A stretch of 35,961 nt of DNA. Source: Gammaproteobacteria bacterium. Its GTDB lineage: Bacteria > Pseudomonadota > Gammaproteobacteria > Pseudomonadales > Azotimanducaceae. Made by a program: the position numbers and the translations under genes. This document shows positions 8,282 to 14,877 of this stretch, piece after piece; the stretch's first letter is position 1, and each line of letters starts with the position of its first letter. The stretch lies in the NCBI GenBank assembly GCA_026705345.1, contig JAPPAV010000104.1, forward strand, positions 1-35,961. The letters run 5' to 3'. The notes beneath the pieces were generated by a model, which did not search any database, was not told the origin of the DNA, and worked only from the letters and a program-made list of their open reading frames with translations.

Positions 8282-9369
8282 GCTACGAGCGGGACAACGT
8301 TCGGCGCATGGCCGGCTACGTCTACGGCGAGCAGCCGCAGGATCCCGACGTGGTCAAGCTCAACACCAACGAGAACCCCTATCCACCGTCTCCCGCGGTG
8401 GCGCAGGCGATTCGTTCCTTCGATGCCGACACCCTGCGCCGCTACCCACCGGCGACCGCCGAGAACTTCCGCCGCCTGGTGGCCGCGCGATTCGGCTTGT
8501 CGGCCGACCAGGTGGTGGTCACCAACGGCGGCGACGAGGCGCTTAGGCTCGCGATCACGACATTCGTGGACCCCGGGGCGGCATTCGGGACCACCGAGCC
8601 GGGCTATTCCCTGTGTCCCGTGCTCGCCAACGTCCAGGACAGCGAGGTGGTTCGCGTCGAGTTGACATCGGACTGGTCGTTGCCGGACGACTTCGCCGGA
8701 CGGATGAATGCCGCGGGTGCCAAGTTGACCTGCGTGGTGAATCCCCACGCGCCATCCGGCGCATTGGTGGACGCGGAGGCGATTGCGGGGGTGGCGACGG
8801 AGCTCAACGGCGTGCTGCTCGTGGATGAAGCGTACGTGGACTTCGTGGATCCCGAACTTGGCCACGACCTGACGTCGCTGTTGCCGGGCCACGACAACCT
8901 GCTGATTCTCCGAACGCTGTCCAAGGGATATTCGCTTGCCGGGCTGCGCGTGGGGTTCCTCCTCGGCGCACCCCTCCTCGTGAACCCGATCCTGACCAAA
9001 ACCCGCGACAGCTACAACGTGGACGCAATTGCCCAGGTTGCGGCAGCGGCGGCTTTCCTCGACCGCCCGCACGCCGAACGGGGCTGGGTTGCCGTTCGGG
9101 CAGAACGCCGACGTTTGACGGTAGCGCTCGCCGATTCGGGTTTTTCGGTCACGGACTCCCAATCGAACTTCGTACTCGCCGAGGTGCCCCCCGGCGTGTC
9201 CGCGGCAGCGTTGACGAGGGGGCTTCGCGAAGATGGCATCGTCGTTCGCCACTTCGATACGCCACGCTTGGCGAACAGTCTGCGCATCACCGTCGGTACC
9301 GCCTTGGAAAACGACATGCTGCTTGCGGCAATCCGGGAAATCTGGCCCAGCCTACGCTGTCGCAGTTGA
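8278..9369 (+). CDS. hisC: Histidinol-phosphate aminotransferase
   Basis: A 363-residue PLP enzyme of the HisC family, which converts imidazole-acetol phosphate and glutamate to histidinol phosphate. VKLNTNENPYPPSP (residues 26-39) is the HisC N-terminal signature. NPHAPSG (155-161) and DEAYVDF (183-189) are substrate and ring contacts, and K216 in TLSKGYSLAGLRVGF binds PLP. The last block, ENDMLLAAIREI, is the usual C-terminus. Some members of this branch act on aromatic amino acids instead. Its ATG overlaps the stop of the membrane gene, closing the chain of five overlaps. No other his gene is present. Its stop overlaps the promoter region of the next gene. Confidence 0.92.
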   Translation: MSYERDNVRRMAGYVYGEQPQDPDVVKLNTNENPYPPSPAVAQAIRSFDADTLRRYPPATAENFRRLVAARFGLSADQVVVTNGGDEALRLAITTFVDPGAAFGTTEPGYSLCPVLANVQDSEVVRVELTSDWSLPDDFAGRMNAAGAKLTCVVNPHAPSGALVDAEAIAGVATELNGVLLVDEAYVDFVDPELGHDLTSLLPGHDNLLILRTLSKGYSLAGLRVGFLLGAPLLVNPILTKTRDSYNVDAIAQVAAAAAFLDRPHAERGWVAVRAERRRLTVALADSGFSVTDSQSNFVLAEVPPGVSAAALTRGLREDGIVVRHFDTPRLANSLRITVGTALENDMLLAAIREIWPSLRCRS

Positions 9370-9381
9370 CGCCTTCGGGAT

Positions 9382-9390
9382 TGCTACAAT
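9382..9390 (+). promoter_or_regulatory. Extended -10 promoter for the LLM oxidoreductase gene
   Basis: TG, one base, then TACAAT (9382-9390) is a good extended -10 element, 27 nt before the ATG at 9418. A TTGACG at 9366-9371 overlaps the hisC stop but is only 13 nt away, too close for a normal -35. It implies that the 9418 gene can be transcribed independently of the hisC operon. Confidence 0.5.
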
Positions 9391-9417
9391 CGCGCGGCTA
9401 CCGAACCGCGAGCCCCC

Positions 9418-10323
9418 ATGCCCGATCCACTTCCTGCCCTGAGTCTCGCCGCCGTGCCCGGGCGTCGGCGCGCAACGCTGGACCTGGCGCGGGAGATCGA
9501 GAACCGTGGCTTCCCCGGCATCTACTGCCCAAGCCTCGGCGATGGCGTCTCGCTATGCGCCGCGCTTGCCCAGGTCACCGAACGGATTCGTTTCGGAACC
9601 AGCATCCAGCCCATCTACACGCGCCACGTCCAGGACTTCGCCCAGGCCGCGAGTTTCATCCACGAGACATCCGGTGGCCGCTTCGACTTCGGTGTCGGAG
9701 TCAGCCACGCGCCGGCGATGGAGCGTCTCGGAGTTAGCGCAGGCAAACCTCTCGCGGACATCCGCGGCTTCGTCGAGGACTTGAAGGCGGTGCCCAGGGC
9801 CGGGGAACTGCCGCCCATCGTACTCGCGGCCTTGCGGCGACGGATGATCCGACTCGCCGAGGAGATTGCGGACGGCTTGGTGTTTGCCAACGGTGCGCGG
9901 TCGCACATGACGAAGTCGCTCGGTGTGCTCGGTTCAGCGAGCCGGGAAGGAGACGGCTTTTTCGTCGGCAACATGATCCCCACGGTGGTGTCGGACGACC
10001 TGAACGCCGCAAAGGCGCGCAATCGACGGACGCTCGCGAGCTATGCCGGGCTGCCGAACTACCGGGCGTTTTGGAAGGAAGCCGGGTACCGGGAGGAAAT
10101 GGAGGGCGTGGAAGCGGCCCTGGCGGTCGGGGATTCCGAGGGCGTGGCTCGATGCCTGTCGGACCGTTGGCTTGCCGACACCACCCTGGTCGGTCCGGCT
10201 GCCAAGGTGCGGGAGGGCATCGAGGCCTGGTACGAGGCGGGAATCAAGACGCCGATCATCGTGCCGTCGTCCGTGAACGGCGGCCAGTTCCAGGCGTTCG
10301 AGGAGTTCTTCGCGATCTGGTGA
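9418..10323 (+). CDS. LLM-class (luciferase-like) flavin or F420-dependent oxidoreductase
   Basis: A 301-residue member of the bacterial luciferase-like monooxygenase superfamily, a TIM-barrel fold that binds FMN or F420. Recognisable elements are ENRGFPGIYCPSLGD near residues 22-36, RIRFGTSIQPIYTRH near 60-74, and GRFDFGVGVSH near 87-97, the usual order of barrel strands. The late motif GPAAKVREGIEAWYEAG is the common dimer-side segment. The substrate is unknown, and whether the cofactor is F420 or flavin cannot be decided from sequence alone. The ATG at 9418 follows its own promoter; the stop lies 10 nt before the start of the phosphatase gene. Confidence 0.88.
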   Translation: MPDPLPALSLAAVPGRRRATLDLAREIENRGFPGIYCPSLGDGVSLCAALAQVTERIRFGTSIQPIYTRHVQDFAQAASFIHETSGGRFDFGVGVSHAPAMERLGVSAGKPLADIRGFVEDLKAVPRAGELPPIVLAALRRRMIRLAEEIADGLVFANGARSHMTKSLGVLGSASREGDGFFVGNMIPTVVSDDLNAAKARNRRTLASYAGLPNYRAFWKEAGYREEMEGVEAALAVGDSEGVARCLSDRWLADTTLVGPAAKVREGIEAWYEAGIKTPIIVPSSVNGGQFQAFEEFFAIW

Positions 10324-10333
10324 TGTGCGGCAC

Positions 10334-10789
10334 ATGAAACAATGCATCTGGGTAATCCGTCACGGCAAGTCCGCCCGCCCGTTCGGCGTGTTGGATCAGA
10401 ACCGTCCCTTGGCGAAACGCGCCAGCGAGGACGCGGCCCTGATCCGGGACTGGCTCGACTCGGGCCCCACGTTGTTCGTGCCGAGCTCCGCTGCGCGTGC
10501 CGTTCAAACCGCGGATTTGCTTGCCGATCAGTCCCCTGTCTTGCCGAGTGCGGATCTCTACGTGGCGTCTCCCGGCGAATTCCTGCAAGTCATCGAAGAC
10601 GCGGTTGCAGGACACCGCGACGATCACGTGGCATTCATCGGCCACAATCCCACGGTGACATCGCTCGTGAACCACCTTGCGGGTCGGACCGTGACCGACA
10701 GCGTGCCGACGCTGGGCGTCGCGGCATTCGAGACCGTCGACGGACGCTGGCAACTTCTCGACTATGTCACCCCGAAGGAACTCCGCTAA
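10334..10789 (+). CDS. SixA-like histidine phosphatase
   Basis: A 151-residue single-domain protein of the histidine phosphatase superfamily, close in length to E. coli SixA. The RHGKS motif (residues 9-13) carries the phospho-accepting His10, and His104 lies in IGHNPTV, the second conserved histidine block. SixA removes phosphate from histidine phosphotransfer domains such as that of ArcB or PtsN-pathway proteins; that role is known for the family and not shown here. The start is the ATG at 10334; a GTG nine bases upstream is the alternative. It probably shares the LLM gene's transcript. Confidence 0.87.
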   Translation: MKQCIWVIRHGKSARPFGVLDQNRPLAKRASEDAALIRDWLDSGPTLFVPSSAARAVQTADLLADQSPVLPSADLYVASPGEFLQVIEDAVAGHRDDHVAFIGHNPTVTSLVNHLAGRTVTDSVPTLGVAAFETVDGRWQLLDYVTPKELR

Positions 10790-10880
10790 CTCTCTCGTCC
10801 GCGGCAAAGGCTCCCACCCGGGTCAGGTCTCGATCCCGTATCGTCACCATCGCTCGTCGGGCTGAGGTGCCACCGGCCCG

Positions 10881-10900
10881 AAAAACCGCCATTGTGGCGG
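10881..10900 (-). terminator. Intrinsic terminator on the reverse strand, with no gene in front of it
   Basis: Read on the reverse strand, CCGCCA and TGGCGG form a perfect 6-bp stem with loop CAA, followed directly by TTTTT. On the forward strand the same stem is preceded by A5 and has no T-run, so only leftward transcripts would stop. The nearest reverse-strand gene is metR, which ends about 900 bp to the right. The rest of the 164-nt gap (10790-10953) shows nothing else except the ribosome site of the next gene. Confidence 0.55.
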
Positions 10901-10953
10901 CAACCGAATCGCGGTTAACCTGCCCACAGGTTCTCTTGTCCGGAGGCTCCATC

Positions 10954-11127
10954 ATGGATTTCCTCGTTTTCCTTGCCGCCGGTGCCACGGCCTATTTCGC
11001 CTGGCGTATCGTCGATCAACTGCCCGACGTGCTCTATCGCTTGAGCGAGATCCAGCGCGACGTCGCCGAACTGCGCCGACGGGGGGAGTCGGAAGACCCG
11101 AACACCGACGGGGAAGCGGACGATTGA
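10954..11127 (+). CDS. 57-residue single-span membrane protein with coiled-coil tail
   Basis: A small protein supported by an excellent ribosome binding site, GGAGG at 10942-10946, 7 nt before the ATG. Residues 3-20 (DFLVFLAAGATAYFAWRI) form one membrane span. Residues 21-43 are amphipathic with Leu, Ile and Val at heptad-like spacing (VLYRLSEIQRDVAELRRR), and the last 14 residues are strongly acidic. The family is not recognised. The layout resembles small envelope proteins that scaffold or regulate a larger membrane partner. The frame is open for a long way upstream, but only this start has a ribosome site and a hydrophobic N-terminus. Confidence 0.7.
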   Translation: MDFLVFLAAGATAYFAWRIVDQLPDVLYRLSEIQRDVAELRRRGESEDPNTDGEADD

Positions 11128-11191
11128 AACCCCTTGTTTCGAGGCCGACTTCCTTCCCGACGCAAAGCGAGCGGCGGGTCGCACCGAGTTC

Positions 11192-11785
11192 TTGAACGCC
11201 GACACCCCCGATCCGGTCGCGCTACTTCGCCAAGACCGCGCTCGTGCGGTTGAGCGGGCGGATTCCATGGCAAGCTTGTGCGTGGTGGCGACGGTGGACG
11301 CCGGCGAACCGGAGGCCCGGACGATGGTTCTGCGCGACTTGGAGCCTGCGCTTTCCGGGCCGCCGAGTCTCGGGCTCTTCGTAAACAGCACGAGCCCGAA
11401 GTTCCGGGAGTTTCGCCAGTCCTCCACCGTCGTCGTGGTGGTCTACCTGCCGAGCGTTGCGGTGCAGTACCGTATGCGATGTTCGCTGGAGCAACTCCCG
11501 GAGGGTCTCGTGCGAGTCAGTTGGCAGTTGCGGCCGCCGATTCCCAAGCGCATGGACTGGCTGTACGAGGACCGCCCGCAGAGCAGCGTCATCGAAAGCC
11601 GCGAAGCACTCCTGGGTCTTCTCCACGGAGGCGATCCGACCTCGGCGCCGGAGTCCGCGGTCGGCTTCAAGTTGGTGGCACAGAGCGTCGAACGCCTCGA
11701 TCTCAACACCGAGGACGGTGTTCACGATCGACGGCGGTACGCGTTCGACGGGCAATCCTGGCACGAGGAGGTGCTCGTGCCTTGA
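11192..11785 (+). CDS. Pyridoxamine 5'-phosphate oxidase (PdxH) family FMN-binding protein
   Basis: A 197-residue split-barrel flavoprotein. DPVALLRQDRARAVE followed by CVVATVDAGEPEARTMVLRDL matches the N-terminal helix and first strands of PNPOx proteins. GLFVNSTSPKFREF corresponds to the FMN-phosphate loop, and VERLDLN near the end matches the conserved C-terminal PNPOx dimerisation segment. PdxH itself oxidises pyridoxine or pyridoxamine phosphate to PLP, and several PLP enzymes are nearby. However, the canonical C-terminal RL.P motif is not evident, so this may be a PdxH-like oxidase of other substrate. The TTG start at 11192 retains the family N-terminus; the ATG at 11267 would remove it. 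Confidence 0.8.
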   Translation: MNADTPDPVALLRQDRARAVERADSMASLCVVATVDAGEPEARTMVLRDLEPALSGPPSLGLFVNSTSPKFREFRQSSTVVVVVYLPSVAVQYRMRCSLEQLPEGLVRVSWQLRPPIPKRMDWLYEDRPQSSVIESREALLGLLHGGDPTSAPESAVGFKLVAQSVERLDLNTEDGVHDRRRYAFDGQSWHEEVLVP

Positions 11786-11804
11786 GGGATGCGACGGAGC
11801 CGGA

Positions 11805-12761
11805 TCAGGCGTTCTCGGTGTCCGCCGCTTCGAGTTCGGAGTCGGTGGGTCCGATGCCCACGAGGTTCTGGTAGCAGGTGTCCTTGGCCAAGGCGACGAA
11901 GGCTGCGATGTACGGCGCGTCGCGTTGCTCGGTGCGCACGGCGGCATAGAGGTTCGGCCAGATTCCCTCTTCCCCGAGGGAGCGGGCAACGACGTAGTCC
12001 CGCTCGATGTACTCGTGCAGCGCCCAGTTCGGCAGGCAGCAAACGCCGCGACCGCTGGCCACCAGTTGCACCATCATGGGCGTGAGTTCCGCCGTTCGAA
12101 CCCTTGCCGGTTCGACGCCCGCGGGATCGAGGAACCGGGTGAAGATGTCCTGCCGCGAACGGTCGATGGGGTACGTGATCAGTGTTTCTTCCACCAGATC
12201 CCCGGGGTCGATCCACTCCTTCTCGGTCAGCCGGTGGTCCGCAGCCAGCGCCATCTGGGCTTCATAGCCGAACAGCGGTAGGTAGGCGAGTCCAGCCTCC
12301 TCGATCGGGTCGGCGGTTACCACGAGGTCGAGGTCGCCCCGCAGCAGTGCGGGCAAGGGCTGAAAATGGAATCCGCCCGAGATGTCCAGTTCCACCTCCG
12401 GCCAGTCCTCCCGGTAGGCATTGATGGCCGGCAGCAGCCATTCGAAGCAGCTGTGGCATTCGATGGACATGTGCAGGCGGCCCGAGTGCCCGCCGGCCAG
12501 TCTGGCCAGGTCGAGCGACGCCGTCTGGACCAGGGGCAGGACCTCGTCCGCCAACTGCAACAAGCGCTTGCCCGCGGATGTGAACCGCATCGGACGGGTC
12601 TTCCGTATGAACAACGTACAGCCCAATCGCTCTTCGAGATCCTTGAGCTGATGCGACAGCGCCGACTGCGTCAGGTAGACGCGCTCCGCAGCTTCCACGA
12701 GCGTGCTCGCACCGCGCAAGGCAGCAACTGTGCGGAGATGGCGGAGCTCGATGTGGTGCAT
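11805..12761 (-). CDS. metR: LysR-family transcriptional regulator, MetR-type
   Basis: A 318-residue LysR regulator. The winged helix-turn-helix (residues 1-65) contains LTQSALSHQLKDLEERLGCTLFIRK, which follows E. coli MetR closely. The effector domain repeats MetR-specific stretches: IECHSCFEWLLPAI, LPALLRGDLDLVVTADPI, ETLITYPIDRSRQDIFTRFLDPAGV and LYAAVRTEQRDAP. MetR activates metE, metH and related genes with homocysteine as co-inducer. No methionine gene lies in the window, so its targets must be elsewhere. The start is set by GAGGAG five nt before the ATG (reverse strand, 12772-12767). A longer open frame running into the upstream repeats is spurious. Confidence 0.9.
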   Translation of the reverse strand: MHHIELRHLRTVAALRGASTLVEAAERVYLTQSALSHQLKDLEERLGCTLFIRKTRPMRFTSAGKRLLQLADEVLPLVQTASLDLARLAGGHSGRLHMSIECHSCFEWLLPAINAYREDWPEVELDISGGFHFQPLPALLRGDLDLVVTADPIEEAGLAYLPLFGYEAQMALAADHRLTEKEWIDPGDLVEETLITYPIDRSRQDIFTRFLDPAGVEPARVRTAELTPMMVQLVASGRGVCCLPNWALHEYIERDYVVARSLGEEGIWPNLYAAVRTEQRDAPYIAAFVALAKDTCYQNLVGIGPTDSELEAADTENA

Positions 12762-12805
12762 GGAATCTCCTCGGACGCCACAAAGCATACTGACACACGC
12801 GCGGC

Positions 12806-12899
12806 GTAGGGGCGACCCCAACGCGCCCGAAGGGCGCGCGGACGCCCGTGCCGGACGTACTGCTTCCTGGCAACGGGACGGGACAAGCCCGTCCCCTAC
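12806..12899. repeat. GTAG...CTAC hairpin element, tandem unit 1
   Basis: This unit begins GTAGGGGCGACC and ends CCCGTCCCCTAC. Inside are a central hairpin with CGCGCCC and GGGCGCG arms around GAA (near 12822-12838) and a right hairpin with arms GGGACGGG and CCCGTCCC at 12875-12882 and 12888-12895, loop ACAAG. The left hairpin that is perfect in other copies is degenerate here. It lies between the metR start and the hydrolase gene. GTAG followed by a palindrome is the defining layout of REP sequences; two in opposite orientation form a BIME. Confidence 0.75.
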
Positions 12900-12903
12900 G
12901 GTC

Positions 12904-12978
12904 GTAGGGGCGACGCTTGTCGTCACCCGCGGCGATGACGGGCGCCTGGGCACGGGACGGGACAAGCCCGTCCCCTAC
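12904..12978. repeat. GTAG...CTAC hairpin element, tandem unit 2
   Basis: A second unit starts four bases after the first. GTAG at 12904 is followed by a left arm GGGCGACG, loop CTTGT-like, and CGTCACCC. The right hairpin GGGACGGG / ACAAG / CCCGTCCC is perfect at 12954-12974, and CTAC closes the unit at 12975-12978. The 25-base right half is identical to that of unit 1, while the interiors differ, which points to copying of modular ends. Confidence 0.75.
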
Positions 12979-13000
12979 GGTCGTTGCCGCACCTCCGCCG

Positions 13001-14377
13001 TTACGGCGTCTCGTCCGCCTCGTTGTCGTCCAGCCGCATGGCCCACGCCGTCGCCTGTTCGCGCATGGGCGCCGCGTCCTCGGGTAGGACCATGCCCTGC
13101 TCGATCGAACGATCGAGCGCGGCGTTCCATGTCTCTAGGTAGCTCTCGCTGTCCGGGTACAGCTCGGCGAGTTGCTCGGCGTCGAAGTCCGTGGCGGTGC
13201 CGTATAGGAAGCCGAACCTCGATTCTTCGCGGGGCGTTCCGAATCCGCTGTGCGAGGCGGTCGGCACGGCGATATCCGGCAGGCGGATGCCCCCTGCGGC
13301 ATTGCCGTGTTCGTCCCGGACGACGTTGGGGCGGGGTACGCCCGGCGCAAACTCGATGCGTGGCATTGCCGGTGGCTCGGTGCCATCCTTGATCCAATGG
13401 TGGAGGTGTCGGATTGCGGCGTTGTACACGGGAGCGTAGGACATCCAGTTAGAGCCGCCCTCGGTGGGTTCCGCAGGCCTCGGAACCGATACGTGCGAGG
13501 TGCCCGCGACTTCCCAGAGCCGGAACCGTTCGGAGTCGGCTTCCCGCACGCCGTAGTAGCTGTTCACCTCGGTCTCGGAGTTCACGACGATCACCGGGAC
13601 ATCCAGATCGGCGCGGATCGAGGCCGGGCTGCCTCGGCGCTGGCCGGCGAGCTCCGAGCCGAACGCCACGGGCCGGCCGAAGTCGATGAACGGTATGTAG
13701 CCGTCGAACACGCCCGTCGATTGGTGAACGCCATTGATGTAGCTGCGCAGCCGTCCGGCGGACTGCGAAGCGCCCACGGCGATCAGCCGCTCGACCGCCA
13801 GGCCGTCCATGGGGTCCAAGCCGACGCGAGGGCGATCCGGACCGACGGCCGTCCCGGCCTGCGTGAAGATGTCGTAGGAATACGCATCGCCGGGGTGAAC
13901 GAGGGAGCCGTAGCGCTCGGGGTCCCAGGCTTTCAGCCCCTGGGGATTCTGCGGGAAGCCGTCGATGCCGATCTTCTGCGCGGAAACGCCGACCCAGGCA
14001 TAGCCGCGGAGGGCCTCGGCGGAGGCGGAACCGAGCTCGAAGCCCGCGGTCACGTTCAGCCAGAACACGATCACCGTGCCGTTGAACATCGCGGGATCGT
14101 CGGGCCGGACCACCAGCAGACGCGTCTTGAAATCCGCCTTGTCCTCGGCCGGCCGCGTCTTCCACAGGCCATCCCGGGTATGCGTTCCCTCGGCCAACTC
14201 GTAGGCGGTCGCCTCGCCTTCGAGGAAGTATTCCTCGGTCAGATACGCTTGGTCCGCGGCATCCACCGCGGCAAATGGACTGCCGCGCTCACCGCCGGTA
14301 ACCGGCCCCGACAACGTCCCGGCCCTCGCGGTAACCGCGAAGCACATGAGCACCAGCAAAACCGATCTCGCCTTCAT
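13001..14377 (-). CDS. Secreted alpha/beta hydrolase of the PF20091 (Abhydrolase_10) type
   Basis: A 458-residue protein with an N-terminal signal peptide (MKARSVLLVLMCFAVTARAG, cut near residue 20), so probably periplasmic. GASQSAGRL puts the nucleophile at Ser204. WLNVTAGFELG (residues 106-116), GYAWVGVSAQKIGIDG (125-140) and IVVNSETEVNSY are repeated features of the alpha/beta hydrolase domain family often found in Actinobacteria and marine Proteobacteria. No substrate is established for the family. A ribosome site, AAGGGGA, precedes the ATG, and a promoter lies in the gap it shares with the molybdenum hydroxylase genes. Divergent transcription suggests a common substrate pathway, but this is inference. 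Confidence 0.85.
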   Translation of the reverse strand: MKARSVLLVLMCFAVTARAGTLSGPVTGGERGSPFAAVDAADQAYLTEEYFLEGEATAYELAEGTHTRDGLWKTRPAEDKADFKTRLLVVRPDDPAMFNGTVIVFWLNVTAGFELGSASAEALRGYAWVGVSAQKIGIDGFPQNPQGLKAWDPERYGSLVHPGDAYSYDIFTQAGTAVGPDRPRVGLDPMDGLAVERLIAVGASQSAGRLRSYINGVHQSTGVFDGYIPFIDFGRPVAFGSELAGQRRGSPASIRADLDVPVIVVNSETEVNSYYGVREADSERFRLWEVAGTSHVSVPRPAEPTEGGSNWMSYAPVYNAAIRHLHHWIKDGTEPPAMPRIEFAPGVPRPNVVRDEHGNAAGGIRLPDIAVPTASHSGFGTPREESRFGFLYGTATDFDAEQLAELYPDSESYLETWNAALDRSIEQGMVLPEDAAPMREQATAWAMRLDDNEADETP

Positions 14378-14405
14378 ACGAATCCCCTTTTCCCGTTGGA
14401 CATCG

Positions 14406-14414
14406 AGTGTAGCA
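14406..14414 (-). promoter_or_regulatory. Extended -10 promoter for the PF20091 hydrolase gene
   Basis: On the reverse strand, TG, one base, TACACT (14414-14406) lies about 29 nt before the ATG at 14377, with AAGGGGA as ribosome site in between. It sits within the 56-nt divergent gap, where GTAGC and GCTAC also form a short dyad (14409-14423), so one regulator could affect both directions. Confidence 0.45.
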
Positions 14415-14433
14415 ACTCGCTACGGTCCCACGG

Positions 14434-14877
14434 ATGATCCGGTTCCGGCTCAATGGCGAAGCCGCGCAGTTCGACGACAGCGAACGCGACATGCCGCTCC
14501 TCTACGTCCTGCGAAGCCCAGCCGTGGGCGAAATGACACCCAAACTCGGGTGCGGAATCGAGCAATGCGGCACCTGCCGCGTGCTCGTCGATGGCGAGCC
14601 CGCGTATGCGTGTACCCTCCCGGCGGGCGCGGTAGAAGGCCGACACGTGGAAACCGCCGCCGGCTTGGATACGCCCGTCCGTCGAGCCTTGATCGAATCC
14701 AATGCCACGCAGTGCGGATACTGCCTGCCGGGCATCATCGTGGCGGCCGAGGCTTTGTTTCGAGCCAATCCACGGCCTTCCGGGGCCGAGATTGCAACCG
14801 CGCTCGACTCGCAGTTGTGCCGCTGCGGTAGTCATCCGCGTGTGCTCCGCGCCTTGCTTGAGGTCGCGGGTCGATGA
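14434..14877 (+). CDS. Two-[2Fe-2S] subunit of a xanthine-dehydrogenase-family hydroxylase
   Basis: A 147-residue iron-sulfur subunit. The plant-ferredoxin-type cluster is ligated by Cys40, Cys45, Cys48 and Cys60 (GCGIEQCGTC...YAC). The second, all-helical cluster is ligated by Cys94, Cys97, Cys129 and Cys131 (QCGYC...LCRC). It matches the small subunits of isoquinoline 1-oxidoreductase (IorA) and nicotinate dehydrogenase, passing electrons from the molybdenum site to an external acceptor. Its TGA overlaps the ATG of the large subunit (14874-14877). No FAD subunit gene follows, as expected for the IorAB branch. Confidence 0.93.
   Translation: MIRFRLNGEAAQFDDSERDMPLLYVLRSPAVGEMTPKLGCGIEQCGTCRVLVDGEPAYACTLPAGAVEGRHVETAAGLDTPVRRALIESNATQCGYCLPGIIVAAEALFRANPRPSGAEIATALDSQLCRCGSHPRVLRALLEVAGR

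Noticed and set aside
9418-11785. Biosynthetic gene cluster built around the LLM oxidoreductase
   Set aside because: No core biosynthetic enzyme (PKS, NRPS, terpene cyclase or RiPP enzyme) is nearby, and the neighbouring genes are ordinary phosphatase and flavoprotein genes.
12762-12965. N-terminal extension of MetR
   Set aside because: The extra 68 residues come from the REP-like tandem, and the ATG at 12761 has a GAGGAG ribosome site and the MetR N-terminus.
12806-12978. CRISPR-like array
   Set aside because: Only two units, with internal palindromes, no constant-length spacers and no cas genes. The same units occur singly elsewhere.
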